Positions 24,154-31,795 of a stretch of 38,078 bases of DNA are shown here, one piece after another; position 1 is the stretch's first letter; each line of letters begins with the position of its first letter. The notes beneath the pieces were generated by a model. The model made no database searches, was not told where the DNA came from, and saw only the letters and a list, made by a program, of their open reading frames with translations. A program made the position numbers and the translations under genes. Source of the stretch: Lentisphaerota bacterium (GTDB lineage: Bacteria; Verrucomicrobiota; Kiritimatiellia; UBA8416; JAUUYL01); contig JAUUYL010000019.1 of NCBI GenBank assembly GCA_030590485.1, positions 1-38,078 of the forward strand, written 5' to 3'.

Positions 24154-24945
24154 ATGCGCGAGAAGATATCAGCTTGTATAACAGCCGGCAACGAAGAGAA
24201 GAACATCCGTCGATGCCTGGAGAGCGTCAAATGGGCAGACGAGATACTTGTTGTCGATAGTTTCAGTACAGACCAGACCACAACAATATGTCGCGAATAT
24301 ACCAATCTGGTTTACGAACACAGATGGCTGGGCTATATCGGACAAAAGAACCTTATTAAGGGTCTGGCCTCAGGACCATGGATACTGTTCATAGACGCCG
24401 ACGAGGAAATCTCCCCGGCTCTTCGCGATGAAATTCTCGAGGAATTCAATTCAGGAAGATCCAGCGCCTTTGCCGGCTACGAGTTCCCAAGGATGGTTTT
24501 TTACCTGAACAAGTGGATCAGACATGGCGAATGGTATCCAGATGTAAAAATGCGACTCTTCAAGAAGGAATTAGGAACATGCGGTGGCAAGGAGCCACAT
24601 GACAGAACCACAGTAGACGGCCCGGTAAAGCGTCTGAAGAACGACATATTCCATTATACTTACGAAAATATTGCCGATCAGATTGCCACACTCAACAAAT
24701 TCTCATCCATCTCTGCCGCCGGACAAGAAGATGAAAACATAAAATTCCGACTCATTGACCTCATGTTCAGACCGTTCATAAGGTTCTTTCGCGGCTATTT
24801 CTTTAAACTTGGCTTTCTTGATGGGCTGCCAGGATTCGTCATAGCATTCACATCTGCTTTCGGCGTCTTCAGCAAGTACGCAAAACTCTGGGAACTCAAG
24901 CAGGTAACAAACAACTCCCCGAAGAAAAATGAAACGAAACCTTAA
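24154..24945 (+). CDS. GT2 glycosyltransferase, WaaE/KdtX-like
   Basis: 263 residues with a GT-A fold. N-terminal ISACITAGNEEKNIRRCLES and ADEILVVDSFSTDQT match family 2, and WILFIDADEEISPALRDEI carries the metal-binding DAD (81-83). The mid-region GYEFPRMVFYLNKWIRHGEWYPD and GGKEPHD, with VKRLKNDIFHYTYENIAD, are typical of WaaE/KdtX lipopolysaccharide-core glucosyltransferases as I know them. A hydrophobic C-terminal stretch (LGFLDGLPGFVIAFTSAFGV) suggests membrane association. The stop overlaps the following glpD start by 17 bases, implying translational coupling. The acceptor (LPS core or exopolysaccharide) cannot be told from sequence. Confidence 0.88.
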   Translation: MREKISACITAGNEEKNIRRCLESVKWADEILVVDSFSTDQTTTICREYTNLVYEHRWLGYIGQKNLIKGLASGPWILFIDADEEISPALRDEILEEFNSGRSSAFAGYEFPRMVFYLNKWIRHGEWYPDVKMRLFKKELGTCGGKEPHDRTTVDGPVKRLKNDIFHYTYENIADQIATLNKFSSISAAGQEDENIKFRLIDLMFRPFIRFFRGYFFKLGFLDGLPGFVIAFTSAFGVFSKYAKLWELKQVTNNSPKKNETKP

Positions 24946-26575
24946 TACTCTCGCCGAAGAGAAGTTTGATGTTCTCGTCGTCGGATGCGGAATCTACGGA
25001 GCCGCAACCGTCCGCGAAGCCGCGCAGAGAGGTCTGAACGCCGCAGTCATCGACAGCCGTGACTTCTGTGGCGCAACTTCAGCAAACAGCCTTAAGATTA
25101 TCCACGGCGGCCTGCGCTACCTGCAGCAGCTGGACATCATCCGAGTCCTCGAATCCTGCAACGAACGCAGAAATATGATGCGTATCGCCCCACACATCGT
25201 TCATCCGCTCCCATGCATCATGCCTACACGCCCTATGTCAATGAAAAGCCAACAGACCATGGCAGCTGCAATGCTGATGTATGACGTCATCACATGTAAA
25301 CGGAACTCACTCCAGGACGCGGAAAAATATATCCCGCGCGGGCACGTCATATCAAAGGACAATTGCCTCAAGATCATCCCCGGCATAAACCCCGACAATC
25401 TTTCAGGCGCAGCCGAATGGTCGGATGCCTACGCAAACAGCACCGAACGACTCTGCGTATCAATGGTCCGGTCAGCAGTCGACGCAGGTGCTCAGGCCGC
25501 CAATTATCTGAAAATGACCGGATTCCAGGAATCAAACAGCACCATCACCGGCATTCGCGCAAAGGATATGCTCTCCGGAAAGGAAATAGAGATCAAGGCC
25601 GACCTGGTAATACTTAATACTGGTCCATGGACAAATCAGACGCTTTCACTGTTGGACGCACATTCGACCAAGCCAATTAAAGGGCTCGCTCTGGGTATGA
25701 ATGTCATCGTCAACAAGGAGTTCTCATCGAGATATGCCTTCGGCCTCTCATGCCCCAAAACAAAGGACTCAAAAGAACGACTTCTGTTCTTTATGCCATG
25801 GCGCGGAAAAACGATGATCGGAACCTACTATCGCGCGCACAACGGTCACCCTGACGAGATAAAGGTCACGGACGAGGATATTGAACTCTTTTTGAAGGAC
25901 ATTAATAGCGCCTATCCACCAGCGGAATTAACGAGTGACGACATCCTGCTCATCCACGCAGGGCTCCTGCCAACAAAAGAAGCCACACATAATACCACAG
26001 AACAAGCAAACGGCAGCGGACCATTACGCGACCCGAAACTCAGCAATCACCCGACTTTCATCGACCATTCAAAAACCGACTCACTCAACGGGCTCCTAAC
26101 TGTCGTAGGCGTAAAATACACCACCGCACGGGGGGTCGCAGAGAAAACCATCGATATCGCATTCCGCAAGCTGAAACAGAAGCCTAAGCCGTCAATCTCA
26201 GCCGAAACACCCTTACCCGGCGGGGACATAAAAGATTACAACGGCTTACTCGCCCATGCCGAACTGAACCATCACCCGGAATATCTCATCAATAACTACG
26301 GAACAAACTATAACGACATTATCAAAAACTCAGAAAACGAACAGGACACGCTTAAAGCCGAGATAGAATATATCATTAACGAAGAAATGCCGGAAACCCT
26401 GGCCGACCTCATGTTCAGGAGAACAAGCATAGCATCCGCAGGCATGCCGGACGAAGAAACCATAAACAAGGTCGCCGAGATAATGGCTGACAATCTTCAT
26501 TGGGACGCAGCCCGCATCACAGAGGAAATCCGCCAGACAAAATCCGTTCAATTCCCGGGCTCGGAAACATTTTAA
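24929..26575 (+). CDS. glpD: FAD-dependent glycerol-3-phosphate dehydrogenase
   Basis: 548 residues, normal for the family. The FAD-binding Rossmann motif VLVVGCGIYGAATVREAA (15-32) is followed by DSRDFCGATSANSLKIIHGG and LRYLQQLD, hallmark GlpD sequence. Further landmarks are VVGVKYTTARGVAEK, which matches the conserved GGKxTTYR-type region, and FFMPWRGKTMIGTYY. It oxidises sn-glycerol 3-phosphate to dihydroxyacetone phosphate with electrons passing to quinone, at the inner membrane. It overlaps the GT2 gene and is 15 bases upstream of the PHP-like gene, so the three probably form an operon. Why a glycerol-phosphate enzyme is coupled to glycosyltransferases is unclear; a glycerophosphate-linked polymer precursor or simple genomic economy are both possible. 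Confidence 0.9.
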   Translation: MKRNLNTLAEEKFDVLVVGCGIYGAATVREAAQRGLNAAVIDSRDFCGATSANSLKIIHGGLRYLQQLDIIRVLESCNERRNMMRIAPHIVHPLPCIMPTRPMSMKSQQTMAAAMLMYDVITCKRNSLQDAEKYIPRGHVISKDNCLKIIPGINPDNLSGAAEWSDAYANSTERLCVSMVRSAVDAGAQAANYLKMTGFQESNSTITGIRAKDMLSGKEIEIKADLVILNTGPWTNQTLSLLDAHSTKPIKGLALGMNVIVNKEFSSRYAFGLSCPKTKDSKERLLFFMPWRGKTMIGTYYRAHNGHPDEIKVTDEDIELFLKDINSAYPPAELTSDDILLIHAGLLPTKEATHNTTEQANGSGPLRDPKLSNHPTFIDHSKTDSLNGLLTVVGVKYTTARGVAEKTIDIAFRKLKQKPKPSISAETPLPGGDIKDYNGLLAHAELNHHPEYLINNYGTNYNDIIKNSENEQDTLKAEIEYIINEEMPETLADLMFRRTSIASAGMPDEETINKVAEIMADNLHWDAARITEEIRQTKSVQFPGSETF

Positions 26576-26590
26576 AGGAACAACCATATT

Positions 26591-27349
26591 ATGATAATCG
26601 CAGATACACACGTTCACTTCTATCCATGCTGCCTCATCAGCAAAGCCTTTCACGCCTTACTGGGCAATCTTAGCGCACTTGATCCTTCCGCAACAAAAGT
26701 CGCATTCCTGACCGAACGCAAAGAATGCTGCTTCTTCTCTGACCTTCGAAGCGGCCGCATCCCCCTGCCCCACATATTCTCCGTGGAAGAAACACCGGAA
26801 GAAGGCGCCTTGCGAATATTGGAAGACGGCAAACCTGTACTTTACATCTTCGCCGGCAGACAAACCGCAACAGCCGAACGACTGGAAGTGCTTTCCCTCA
26901 CAAGCGACACCATTATAGAAGACGGTCTACCCGCACGTGATATCATTGATAAGGTAAACGACGAAGGCGCCATCCCGGTCATCCCATGGGCATTTGGTAA
27001 ATGGACTGGCAAAAGGCACGGCATCGTCAAAGAACTCATCAGAACTCACAACTCCGACAAACTGCTGATAGGCGACTCGTCAATGAGACCGTCTTTTCTG
27101 CCAGCATCACCACTCATCACCAGCGCAAGAAACAAAGGCATACCCGTAATAGCCGGCTCAGACCCACTGCCATTCAACGGCGACGAATATTATATGGGCC
27201 GTTACGCCACACTTATAGACGGAACCATCGACGAATCAACACCAGTAACATCCATCCGCAAACTCCTGCGCTCCGGCAACAAAACCATCTCAACCACCGG
27301 CTCCCGCTGCAACATCGTCTCAGTCATAACGAGGCAATGCAAGTTGTAA
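26591..27349 (+). CDS. PHP-like metal-dependent hydrolase, function unknown
   Basis: 252 residues. The N-terminus MIIADTHVHFYPCC has the HxH arrangement of PHP and amidohydrolase domains (His7, His9). Later VIPWAFGKWTGKRHGIV, LLIGDSSMRPSF and VIAGSDPLPFNGDEYYMGRY provide conserved-looking Asp, Glu and Arg residues that could complete a metal site. Similar small proteins sit near sugar and lipid genes, but I cannot name the substrate. The gene follows glpD by 15 bases with AAAGGAA upstream and is probably co-transcribed with it. Alternative: a catalytically inactive TIM-barrel homologue. Confidence 0.6.
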   Translation: MIIADTHVHFYPCCLISKAFHALLGNLSALDPSATKVAFLTERKECCFFSDLRSGRIPLPHIFSVEETPEEGALRILEDGKPVLYIFAGRQTATAERLEVLSLTSDTIIEDGLPARDIIDKVNDEGAIPVIPWAFGKWTGKRHGIVKELIRTHNSDKLLIGDSSMRPSFLPASPLITSARNKGIPVIAGSDPLPFNGDEYYMGRYATLIDGTIDESTPVTSIRKLLRSGNKTISTTGSRCNIVSVITRQCKL

Positions 27350-27422
27350 CACGAAACGCAATGCGCACTGCGCTCCAGAGCCCATCATGAAAAAGTAGTA
27401 CACACCTGCCGTTTTGATTCTT

Positions 27423-27450
27423 GCAACATGCATCACGCATCACGTATCGT
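27423..27450. repeat. Heptanucleotide array (GCATCAC-type), four units
   Basis: Units GCAACAT, GCATCAC, GCATCAC and GTATCGT in exact phase, ending six bases before the ATG of the GT4 gene at 27457. As at ftsZ, the array occupies the translation leader. Confidence 0.75.
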
Positions 27451-27456
27451 ACCCAT

Positions 27457-28611
27457 ATGAACATTTTACTACTAGCACCACATCCATTCTACCAGGAACG
27501 CGGCACCCCCATCGCCGTCGATCTCCTTCTGCGCGTTCTCTCAAAACGCGGCGACAAAATAGACGTCCTCACTTATCACGAGGGAACCGACCGTGATTAC
27601 GGCCGCAATGTTCGAATCATCAGAATTCCACCCCCAAAATTCGCATCAGGAGTAAAACCCGGCTTCACACTCAAAAAGCTCATTTGCGATTTCCACATGC
27701 GCCCCCTGGCATTCAAGCTATGCAAAGAAAATAAATACGACATCGTCCACGCCATAGAAGAAGCAGTCTTCATGGCGATGGAAATAAAAAGCCGGTACAA
27801 CATCCCTTACATAATGGACATGGACTCTTCCATGCCGGAACAAATCGCCGACAAGCTTTCCCTGATGCGCCCCATACTGCCTCTAATGAGAGCTTTCGAG
27901 AGGAACGCCGTCCAAAAAGCGAAAGCCGTCGTCGCCGTGTGCGACGCATTGGCTGACCTTGCCGGAAAATACGGCAACGACAACGTCACCATACTTCGCG
28001 ACATCTCACTCCTGCCTGACGACCCGCCGGACCTCCAGCCTCCGCTCAAAGAGGAACTCAACATCAAAGGCCTCTGCTATATGTATATCGGCAATCTGGA
28101 GAAATATCAGGGCATCGACCTCTTACTCAAAAGCTTCGCTATCCTGCAAGACCAGACCACAGGCGCTGACCTCGTCATCATCGGAGGCGCAAGCGAAGAC
28201 ATCGCTCACTACAAGCTCAGGGCAAAAGAGCTCGGTATACAAAAACACACCCACTTTCTAGGCCCCAAACCCGTCAGCATGATGGGCTCCTTCTTCAAAG
28301 CCACCGACCTGCTCGTCTCACCAAGAATCTCAGGCGGCAATACGCCCATGAAGATCTATTCATATCTCGACGCCGGCAAAGCCACTATCGCCACCAACCT
28401 CTCCACCCACACACAGGTACTCGACGAAAAAACAGCCGTGCTGGAAAAACCAGAACCCGAACCATTCGCTCAAGGCATGATCCGCCTACTCCAGAACCAA
28501 CAACTACGCGAAACAATCGCCAAACAAGCCAAAACCGTCGCACAAGAAAAACACAGCTTCGAAACGTTCGAGCGAACACTCAATGAATTGTATGATTCAT
28601 TGAGCTCGTAA
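27457..28611 (+). CDS. GT4 glycosyltransferase
   Basis: 384 residues from the ATG at 27457 (MNILLLAPHPFYQERGTPIA); the frame extends to a TTG at 27421, but those residues are encoded by a heptamer array. The Rossmann-like N-domain with ERGTPIAVDLLLRVLSKRGDK and the C-domain with YIGNLEKYQGIDLLLKSFAIL, TDLLVSPRISGGNTPMKIYS and YLDAGKATIAT are characteristic of GT-B retaining family 4 enzymes. It is the last plus-strand gene before a convergent radical SAM gene. A 107-base repeat-bearing gap separates it from the PHP-like gene. Sugar specificity is unknown. Confidence 0.88.
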   Translation: MNILLLAPHPFYQERGTPIAVDLLLRVLSKRGDKIDVLTYHEGTDRDYGRNVRIIRIPPPKFASGVKPGFTLKKLICDFHMRPLAFKLCKENKYDIVHAIEEAVFMAMEIKSRYNIPYIMDMDSSMPEQIADKLSLMRPILPLMRAFERNAVQKAKAVVAVCDALADLAGKYGNDNVTILRDISLLPDDPPDLQPPLKEELNIKGLCYMYIGNLEKYQGIDLLLKSFAILQDQTTGADLVIIGGASEDIAHYKLRAKELGIQKHTHFLGPKPVSMMGSFFKATDLLVSPRISGGNTPMKIYSYLDAGKATIATNLSTHTQVLDEKTAVLEKPEPEPFAQGMIRLLQNQQLRETIAKQAKTVAQEKHSFETFERTLNELYDSLSS

Positions 28612-28616
28612 CCATG

Positions 28617-28649
28617 CCGAAGGCGTGGTAACACGATTGCCACGCTCGG
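28617..28649. repeat. Hairpin with GGCGTGG/CCACGC arms between convergent genes
   Basis: CCGA-(AG)-GCGTGG and CCACGC-TCGG enclose an 11-base loop. It lies six bases after a plus-strand stop and shares the GCGTGG arm with the 38-base hairpin repeat. It may act as a transcript end for the plus operon, though no T-run follows. Confidence 0.5.
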
Positions 28650-28756
28650 ACCACAAAGTCCATTATGAACATTCTGTTCATTTTGTCTAAACATCCCAAA
28701 GCCTACAATCTCTCATCCTTCCCATCGGCGTTCATCGGCGGCTAATTCTTCCCGAC

Positions 28757-29659
28757 TCATCTCCCCAGAATTATCTCCCCAGCAAACTGCCCCGTATCAC
28801 CACCTTCAAACGGCTGCAACCAGCCATTAGACATACCCAGCTCCTCCAGCTTATCCGTCACAGCATCATACTCATCCCGCGATATACGCTTAGACAGTTC
28901 TGGGAACTCATTTGCGCGCCATGCCGGATAAAACTGACTCATGACGCTCAGATGCACATCCGTCCCAAAACTTTCGCATATATACTCCAACGTCTCCACT
29001 GTGCCCGATATATCTCCGGGCAAAATCAACAGCCTCACAATCATTCCGCTTTTGGCCATGCCATCCGCTACAACTAGATTCCCAGCCTGCTTAAACATGG
29101 CCCCCGCCGCCGCCCTGTTAATTTGAACATAATACGGAACACCGGAATACTTCTTCGCCATCGCATCCGATGCGTATCTCATATCCACAAGATATATATC
29201 CACGATACCTTCAAGCTCCTCTATCAGCTCGACCGAATCATACCCGCCACTGTTATAGACTATCGGCAAATCGAATCCCGCCGCCCGCGCCTGCTCCACT
29301 GCAGATATCACCGAGGCGGCATAATGTGTCGGTGTAACAAAATTGACGTTATGACAGCCCTTCCCCTTTAGCTCCAACATCATCTCCACAAGCCGCTCCA
29401 CCGACTCTTCCGCCCCCTCGCCCTTCTGGCTTATGGAATGATTCTGACAATAGACGCACTTCATACTGCATTGAGAAAAGAAAATCGTTCCAGATCCGTT
29501 CTTACCCGAAATCGGCGGTTCCTCACCCTGATGAGGCATGTGAGTGCTTATCCTCGGCAACATACCCGCGCCGCACATACCCGTCTCCCCCGCAGTCCGG
29601 TCAACTCCACACCGATGCCCGCATAACATACAATTCTTCAATAACCTTTTAGTATTCAT
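28757..29659 (-). CDS. PflX-like radical SAM protein
   Basis: 300 residues. The radical SAM cluster motif is Cys64-x3-Cys68-x2-Cys71 (FFSQCSMKCVYCQNHSIS). An N-terminal cysteine set (Cys10, Cys13, Cys17, Cys29 in CMLCGHRCGV and GMCGAG) probably holds a second metal or cluster, as in COG1313/PflX-type proteins. HNVNFVTPTHYAASVISAVE and VRLLILPGDISG match that family. Members are often annotated as pyruvate formate-lyase activase-like, but no formate lyase is encoded nearby, so the target is open. The gene is monocistronic, facing the plus operon tail to tail and the kinase-like gene head to head. Confidence 0.82.
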   Translation of the reverse strand: MNTKRLLKNCMLCGHRCGVDRTAGETGMCGAGMLPRISTHMPHQGEEPPISGKNGSGTIFFSQCSMKCVYCQNHSISQKGEGAEESVERLVEMMLELKGKGCHNVNFVTPTHYAASVISAVEQARAAGFDLPIVYNSGGYDSVELIEELEGIVDIYLVDMRYASDAMAKKYSGVPYYVQINRAAAGAMFKQAGNLVVADGMAKSGMIVRLLILPGDISGTVETLEYICESFGTDVHLSVMSQFYPAWRANEFPELSKRISRDEYDAVTDKLEELGMSNGWLQPFEGGDTGQFAGEIILGR

Positions 29660-29859
29660 ATAGTCAAAGTAGCATCTTTTATTCTGAGCATAGCGAAAAG
29701 CCTGCCTGCTTATTAACAGTAAGAAATAAGCAGGCGAGACGCCAGCTCAACTTCACCTATTATAAAACCCATTTTCAAAAACCCATTTTCTTTGCAACTC
29801 CACTAGACAGCGCATCGCTCATGATGTAGCATGATTCATTGAATACTCGGAGGTTTGCC
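29660..29859. promoter_or_regulatory. Divergent regulatory region with hairpin and tandem 14-base repeat
   Basis: A 200-base region between the divergent radical SAM and H-box membrane-protein genes. It holds a perfect 11-bp stem (GCCTGCTTATT at 29704-29714, AATAAGCAGGC at 29725-29735). It also holds two copies of AAAACCCATTTTC starting 14 bases apart (29764-29776 and 29778-29790), which look like a tandem protein-binding site. Promoters for both genes should lie here; I cannot place -10/-35 boxes with confidence. Confidence 0.5.
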
Positions 29860-30540
29860 ATGATTAAAAAGAGCGAAACATCAATTGCATCACAAGGCGC
29901 GCGCCTGCATTTTGAGATATCTATCGTACTGATATCCATCATTCCGGTCCTAACGCTGGCTTACATCCTTTTTTCCTCCGGTCAAACCCTCAAAAGCATA
30001 TCATGGCTTCACTCTGCTCTGATTGCAATGCTACTCCCTATCATCATTTTGGGCTACATAATGCTGAGTTACTATCCCAAAGCCGTCGTGAAACTGAGGG
30101 AATACGTAACGCAGGTTGCTAAAGGTGAATTCCCCGACCAAGTGGACCTGAGCGATGTCTCGGATGACCTCATCGCTATCGAAAAATATTTCAATATGGT
30201 TTTAGTCGACATGAAAGCCCGAATCACCCTCGTCGAAAAACAAAGCGTCCAGCTTATAGCGGCTGAGCGAGAACGTGTCATGCTGGAAAGTGTAGGCGCC
30301 GCATGCCATCACATAGGGCAGCCCGCCACTGTCTTAATGACATCACTTGACGCGCTCAAGACAGGCGAAGATGATCCTGATCGAATGATACTCATTGAAT
30401 CGAGCATTGAAGCCATAAATGAACTGGGCGAAGTCCTGAAAAAGCTACAGAGTGTCGCCATGTACAAAACAGAAACATATATTAAAGCATCCGACGTCAA
30501 TACCCCAAAACAAAGTGACGAGAACATTTTAAAGATTTAA
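29860..30540 (+). CDS. Membrane protein with HAMP-like region and histidine-kinase H-box but no ATPase domain
   Basis: 226 residues from the ATG at 29860, supported by GGAGG seven bases upstream (an ATG at 29839 would add seven residues). Two membrane helices (about 19-38 and 51-70) enclose a very short loop. A HAMP-like segment (72-125) and a coiled coil lead to ESVGAACHHIGQPATVLMTS, which aligns with the HisKA H-box (HEINNP-type; His150 at the phospho-acceptor position, but His151 replaces the usual acidic residue). After a second helix the protein ends at KQSDENILKI, where a HATPase_c domain would normally begin. It could be a phosphotransfer or dimerisation partner for a kinase elsewhere, or a degenerate kinase. 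A lipoprotein gene follows 24 bases downstream. Confidence 0.65.
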   Translation: MIKKSETSIASQGARLHFEISIVLISIIPVLTLAYILFSSGQTLKSISWLHSALIAMLLPIIILGYIMLSYYPKAVVKLREYVTQVAKGEFPDQVDLSDVSDDLIAIEKYFNMVLVDMKARITLVEKQSVQLIAAERERVMLESVGAACHHIGQPATVLMTSLDALKTGEDDPDRMILIESSIEAINELGEVLKKLQSVAMYKTETYIKASDVNTPKQSDENILKI

Positions 30541-30564
30541 TCAGAAAGAAGAGAACAAGAAGAA

Positions 30565-30972
30565 ATGAACAAGGTAATCTCAATTCTGCTATTTGCCATG
30601 CTCAGCACTGGATGCGCAACGAAGCAATCCCCATGGGCGCAATTCCTGGACAACTACCCGATACCACGCGGTTTAACATCACGGATGGCCACCCTGATGG
30701 AAATCAAGCAATACGCCTTAACCCTTCCCGTCCCCCTACCCTCATCCACGCCATACGACAACAACCATCAGCGTCAGGATGATTACCTGAGAGGCTTCAA
30801 AGACGGCTGGTATTATGCGGTAAGCGGGAACGACCAACGAATGACACAAGCCTTCGTCAACAAAACCCCGCAATGGGCACGCGGCTTCGAAGCCGGCAGA
30901 AAAGCCTACTCCGAACCCCTGACACGATTCTACGCCCGCCTGCAAAAAGACATGCGTAATATGCATAGGTAG
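30565..30972 (+). CDS. Small lipoprotein of unknown function
   Basis: 135 residues. The signal MNKVISILLFAMLSTGC has a lipobox (LSTGC, Cys17). The mature part is hydrophilic; YLRGFKDGWYYAVSG and WARGFEAGRKAY are two similar aromatic-rich FxxG motifs that may be a short internal duplication. I recognise no family. It is probably co-transcribed with the preceding H-box membrane protein, and a terminator-like hairpin follows. Confidence 0.65.
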   Translation: MNKVISILLFAMLSTGCATKQSPWAQFLDNYPIPRGLTSRMATLMEIKQYALTLPVPLPSSTPYDNNHQRQDDYLRGFKDGWYYAVSGNDQRMTQAFVNKTPQWARGFEAGRKAYSEPLTRFYARLQKDMRNMHR

Positions 30973-31009
30973 CAAACATAGAGCTTTGGTAGAGCTTCGG
31001 GTTTATCAG

Positions 31010-31045
31010 ACCCCACACTGGGCATGTTCTTTATTGGGGTTTTTT
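31010..31045 (+). terminator. Candidate Rho-independent terminator after the lipoprotein gene
   Basis: ACCCCA (31010-31015) can pair with TGGGGT (31035-31040), immediately followed by a run of six T residues. The loop is long (19 bases), which weakens the call. It lies between convergent genes. Confidence 0.5.
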
Positions 31046-31677
31046 CACCCTAATGATTCCGCCTTCTTGCCTGCCTTATTCAGGGCAAACTTCGTCAGCA
31101 CAATAATCCCCACCGCAAATAATCCTTCGGTCAGGATTGTCCAGACGTGGTGAATGCTCCACCAGCCTTCGGACCAGCGTAGACCATAGAAAATATAAAA
31201 CGGCAGCTTGAAGCGCGCGTCGGTTAGCGGCCAGAATAACATCTGCCCCCTGCCGTATCCAAGAACATCCATGGTGACATGAATTAAGACACAGGCGGCT
31301 GTTAACGCATAAGCATAAACGTATCGTTCTCGCTCATGCGGAGATTGGTCTATTGGAGAATTGGATGATCGGAAAAGAAGGAATTGAACAAGAAATGCAA
31401 GAGGGACTGCGGCTAGCAGAAGGACAAATATACTGTGGGAGTAGTAGTTGTGGAAGGGTTTGAGATTGCCTGTAAATAGCCCTGGGATGCAATCCATGTC
31501 GGGAAGTAAGGAGAGGAAGATGCAGGTAAACAGGAGAAACCCACCCCGCCTGGCGGCACCCCTCCAAGGAGGGGATGGTTTTACTTCGGGATTAACCCTC
31601 GTCTTCGCCGTCCACTTGCTGCGTAAGCAGCAATAAATGACGTAGCCGACTGAAATATGCGCGATTGGTGAGGGCAT
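31045..31677 (-). CDS. YdjM-like (DUF457) membrane-bound metal-dependent hydrolase
   Basis: 210 residues with about four membrane helices. His7 in PSPIAHISVGY, the pair in LSLLPDMDCIPG (Asp60, Asp62), HNYYSHSIF (His76, His81) and HVTMDVLGYG match the histidine/aspartate pattern of the YdjM/DUF457 family, whose substrate is generally unknown. Two dispersed repeats are translated in frame: VKPSPPWRGAARRGGFLLF (32-50) derives from the CCTTGGAGGGG palindrome, and SNSPIDQSP (105-113) derives from an eight-base tandem array. Both lie between predicted helices, where extra residues may be tolerated. It faces the lipoprotein gene tail to tail. Confidence 0.75.
   Translation of the reverse strand: MPSPIAHISVGYVIYCCLRSKWTAKTRVNPEVKPSPPWRGAARRGGFLLFTCIFLSLLPDMDCIPGLFTGNLKPFHNYYSHSIFVLLLAAVPLAFLVQFLLFRSSNSPIDQSPHERERYVYAYALTAACVLIHVTMDVLGYGRGQMLFWPLTDARFKLPFYIFYGLRWSEGWWSIHHVWTILTEGLFAVGIIVLTKFALNKAGKKAESLG
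31344..31372. repeat. Octanucleotide array (ATTGGNNN), three and a half units
   Basis: Units ATTGGTCT, ATTGGAGA, ATTGGATG and ATCGG in eight-base phase, translated in frame in the YdjM-like gene as SNSPIDQSP. Confidence 0.6.
31538..31575. repeat. CCCCTCCAAGGAGGGG dispersed palindrome, copy in the YdjM-like gene
   Basis: AACCCACCCCGCCTGGCGGC joined to ACCCCTCCAAGGAGGGG is the near-exact reverse complement of 16711-16748. It is translated as PPWRGAARRGGF. Confidence 0.85.
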
Positions 31678-31795
31678 TAATCATCCTGTTATTCATATCC
31701 AAAGCCTACTTGTCCCGGCATAGCAGAAGGCGACGCCGGATATTCATCCCATCTGTGAAGATCCCGGGCGGCGCGGGCGGGCAAACTCTCTCTCC
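31678..31795. repeat. Spacer built from dispersed repeat modules, including the CCCGGG/GCGGGCGGGCAA tail
   Basis: CCAAAGCCTAC at about 31699-31709, then TGTCCCGGCATAGCAGAAGG and CGACGCCGGA (related to the murC insert), then ATCCCGGGCGGCGCGGGCGG and GCAA at 31761-31784 (copy 3 of the family at 120-176 and 18919-18966). No gene seen. Confidence 0.65.

Noticed and set aside
28650-28756. Short plus-strand ORF starting MNILFILSKHP
   Set aside because: It runs only four codons before a stop (TAA in TCTAAACAT frame) or is repeat-like; no support as a gene.
30980-31015. tRNA-like segment (AGCTTTGGTAGAGCT followed by GGGTTTATCAGACCC)
   Set aside because: It has a D-arm-like and an anticodon-stem-like part but no matching acceptor stem or T-arm (TTCGANTC), and the loop would give an implausible anticodon.
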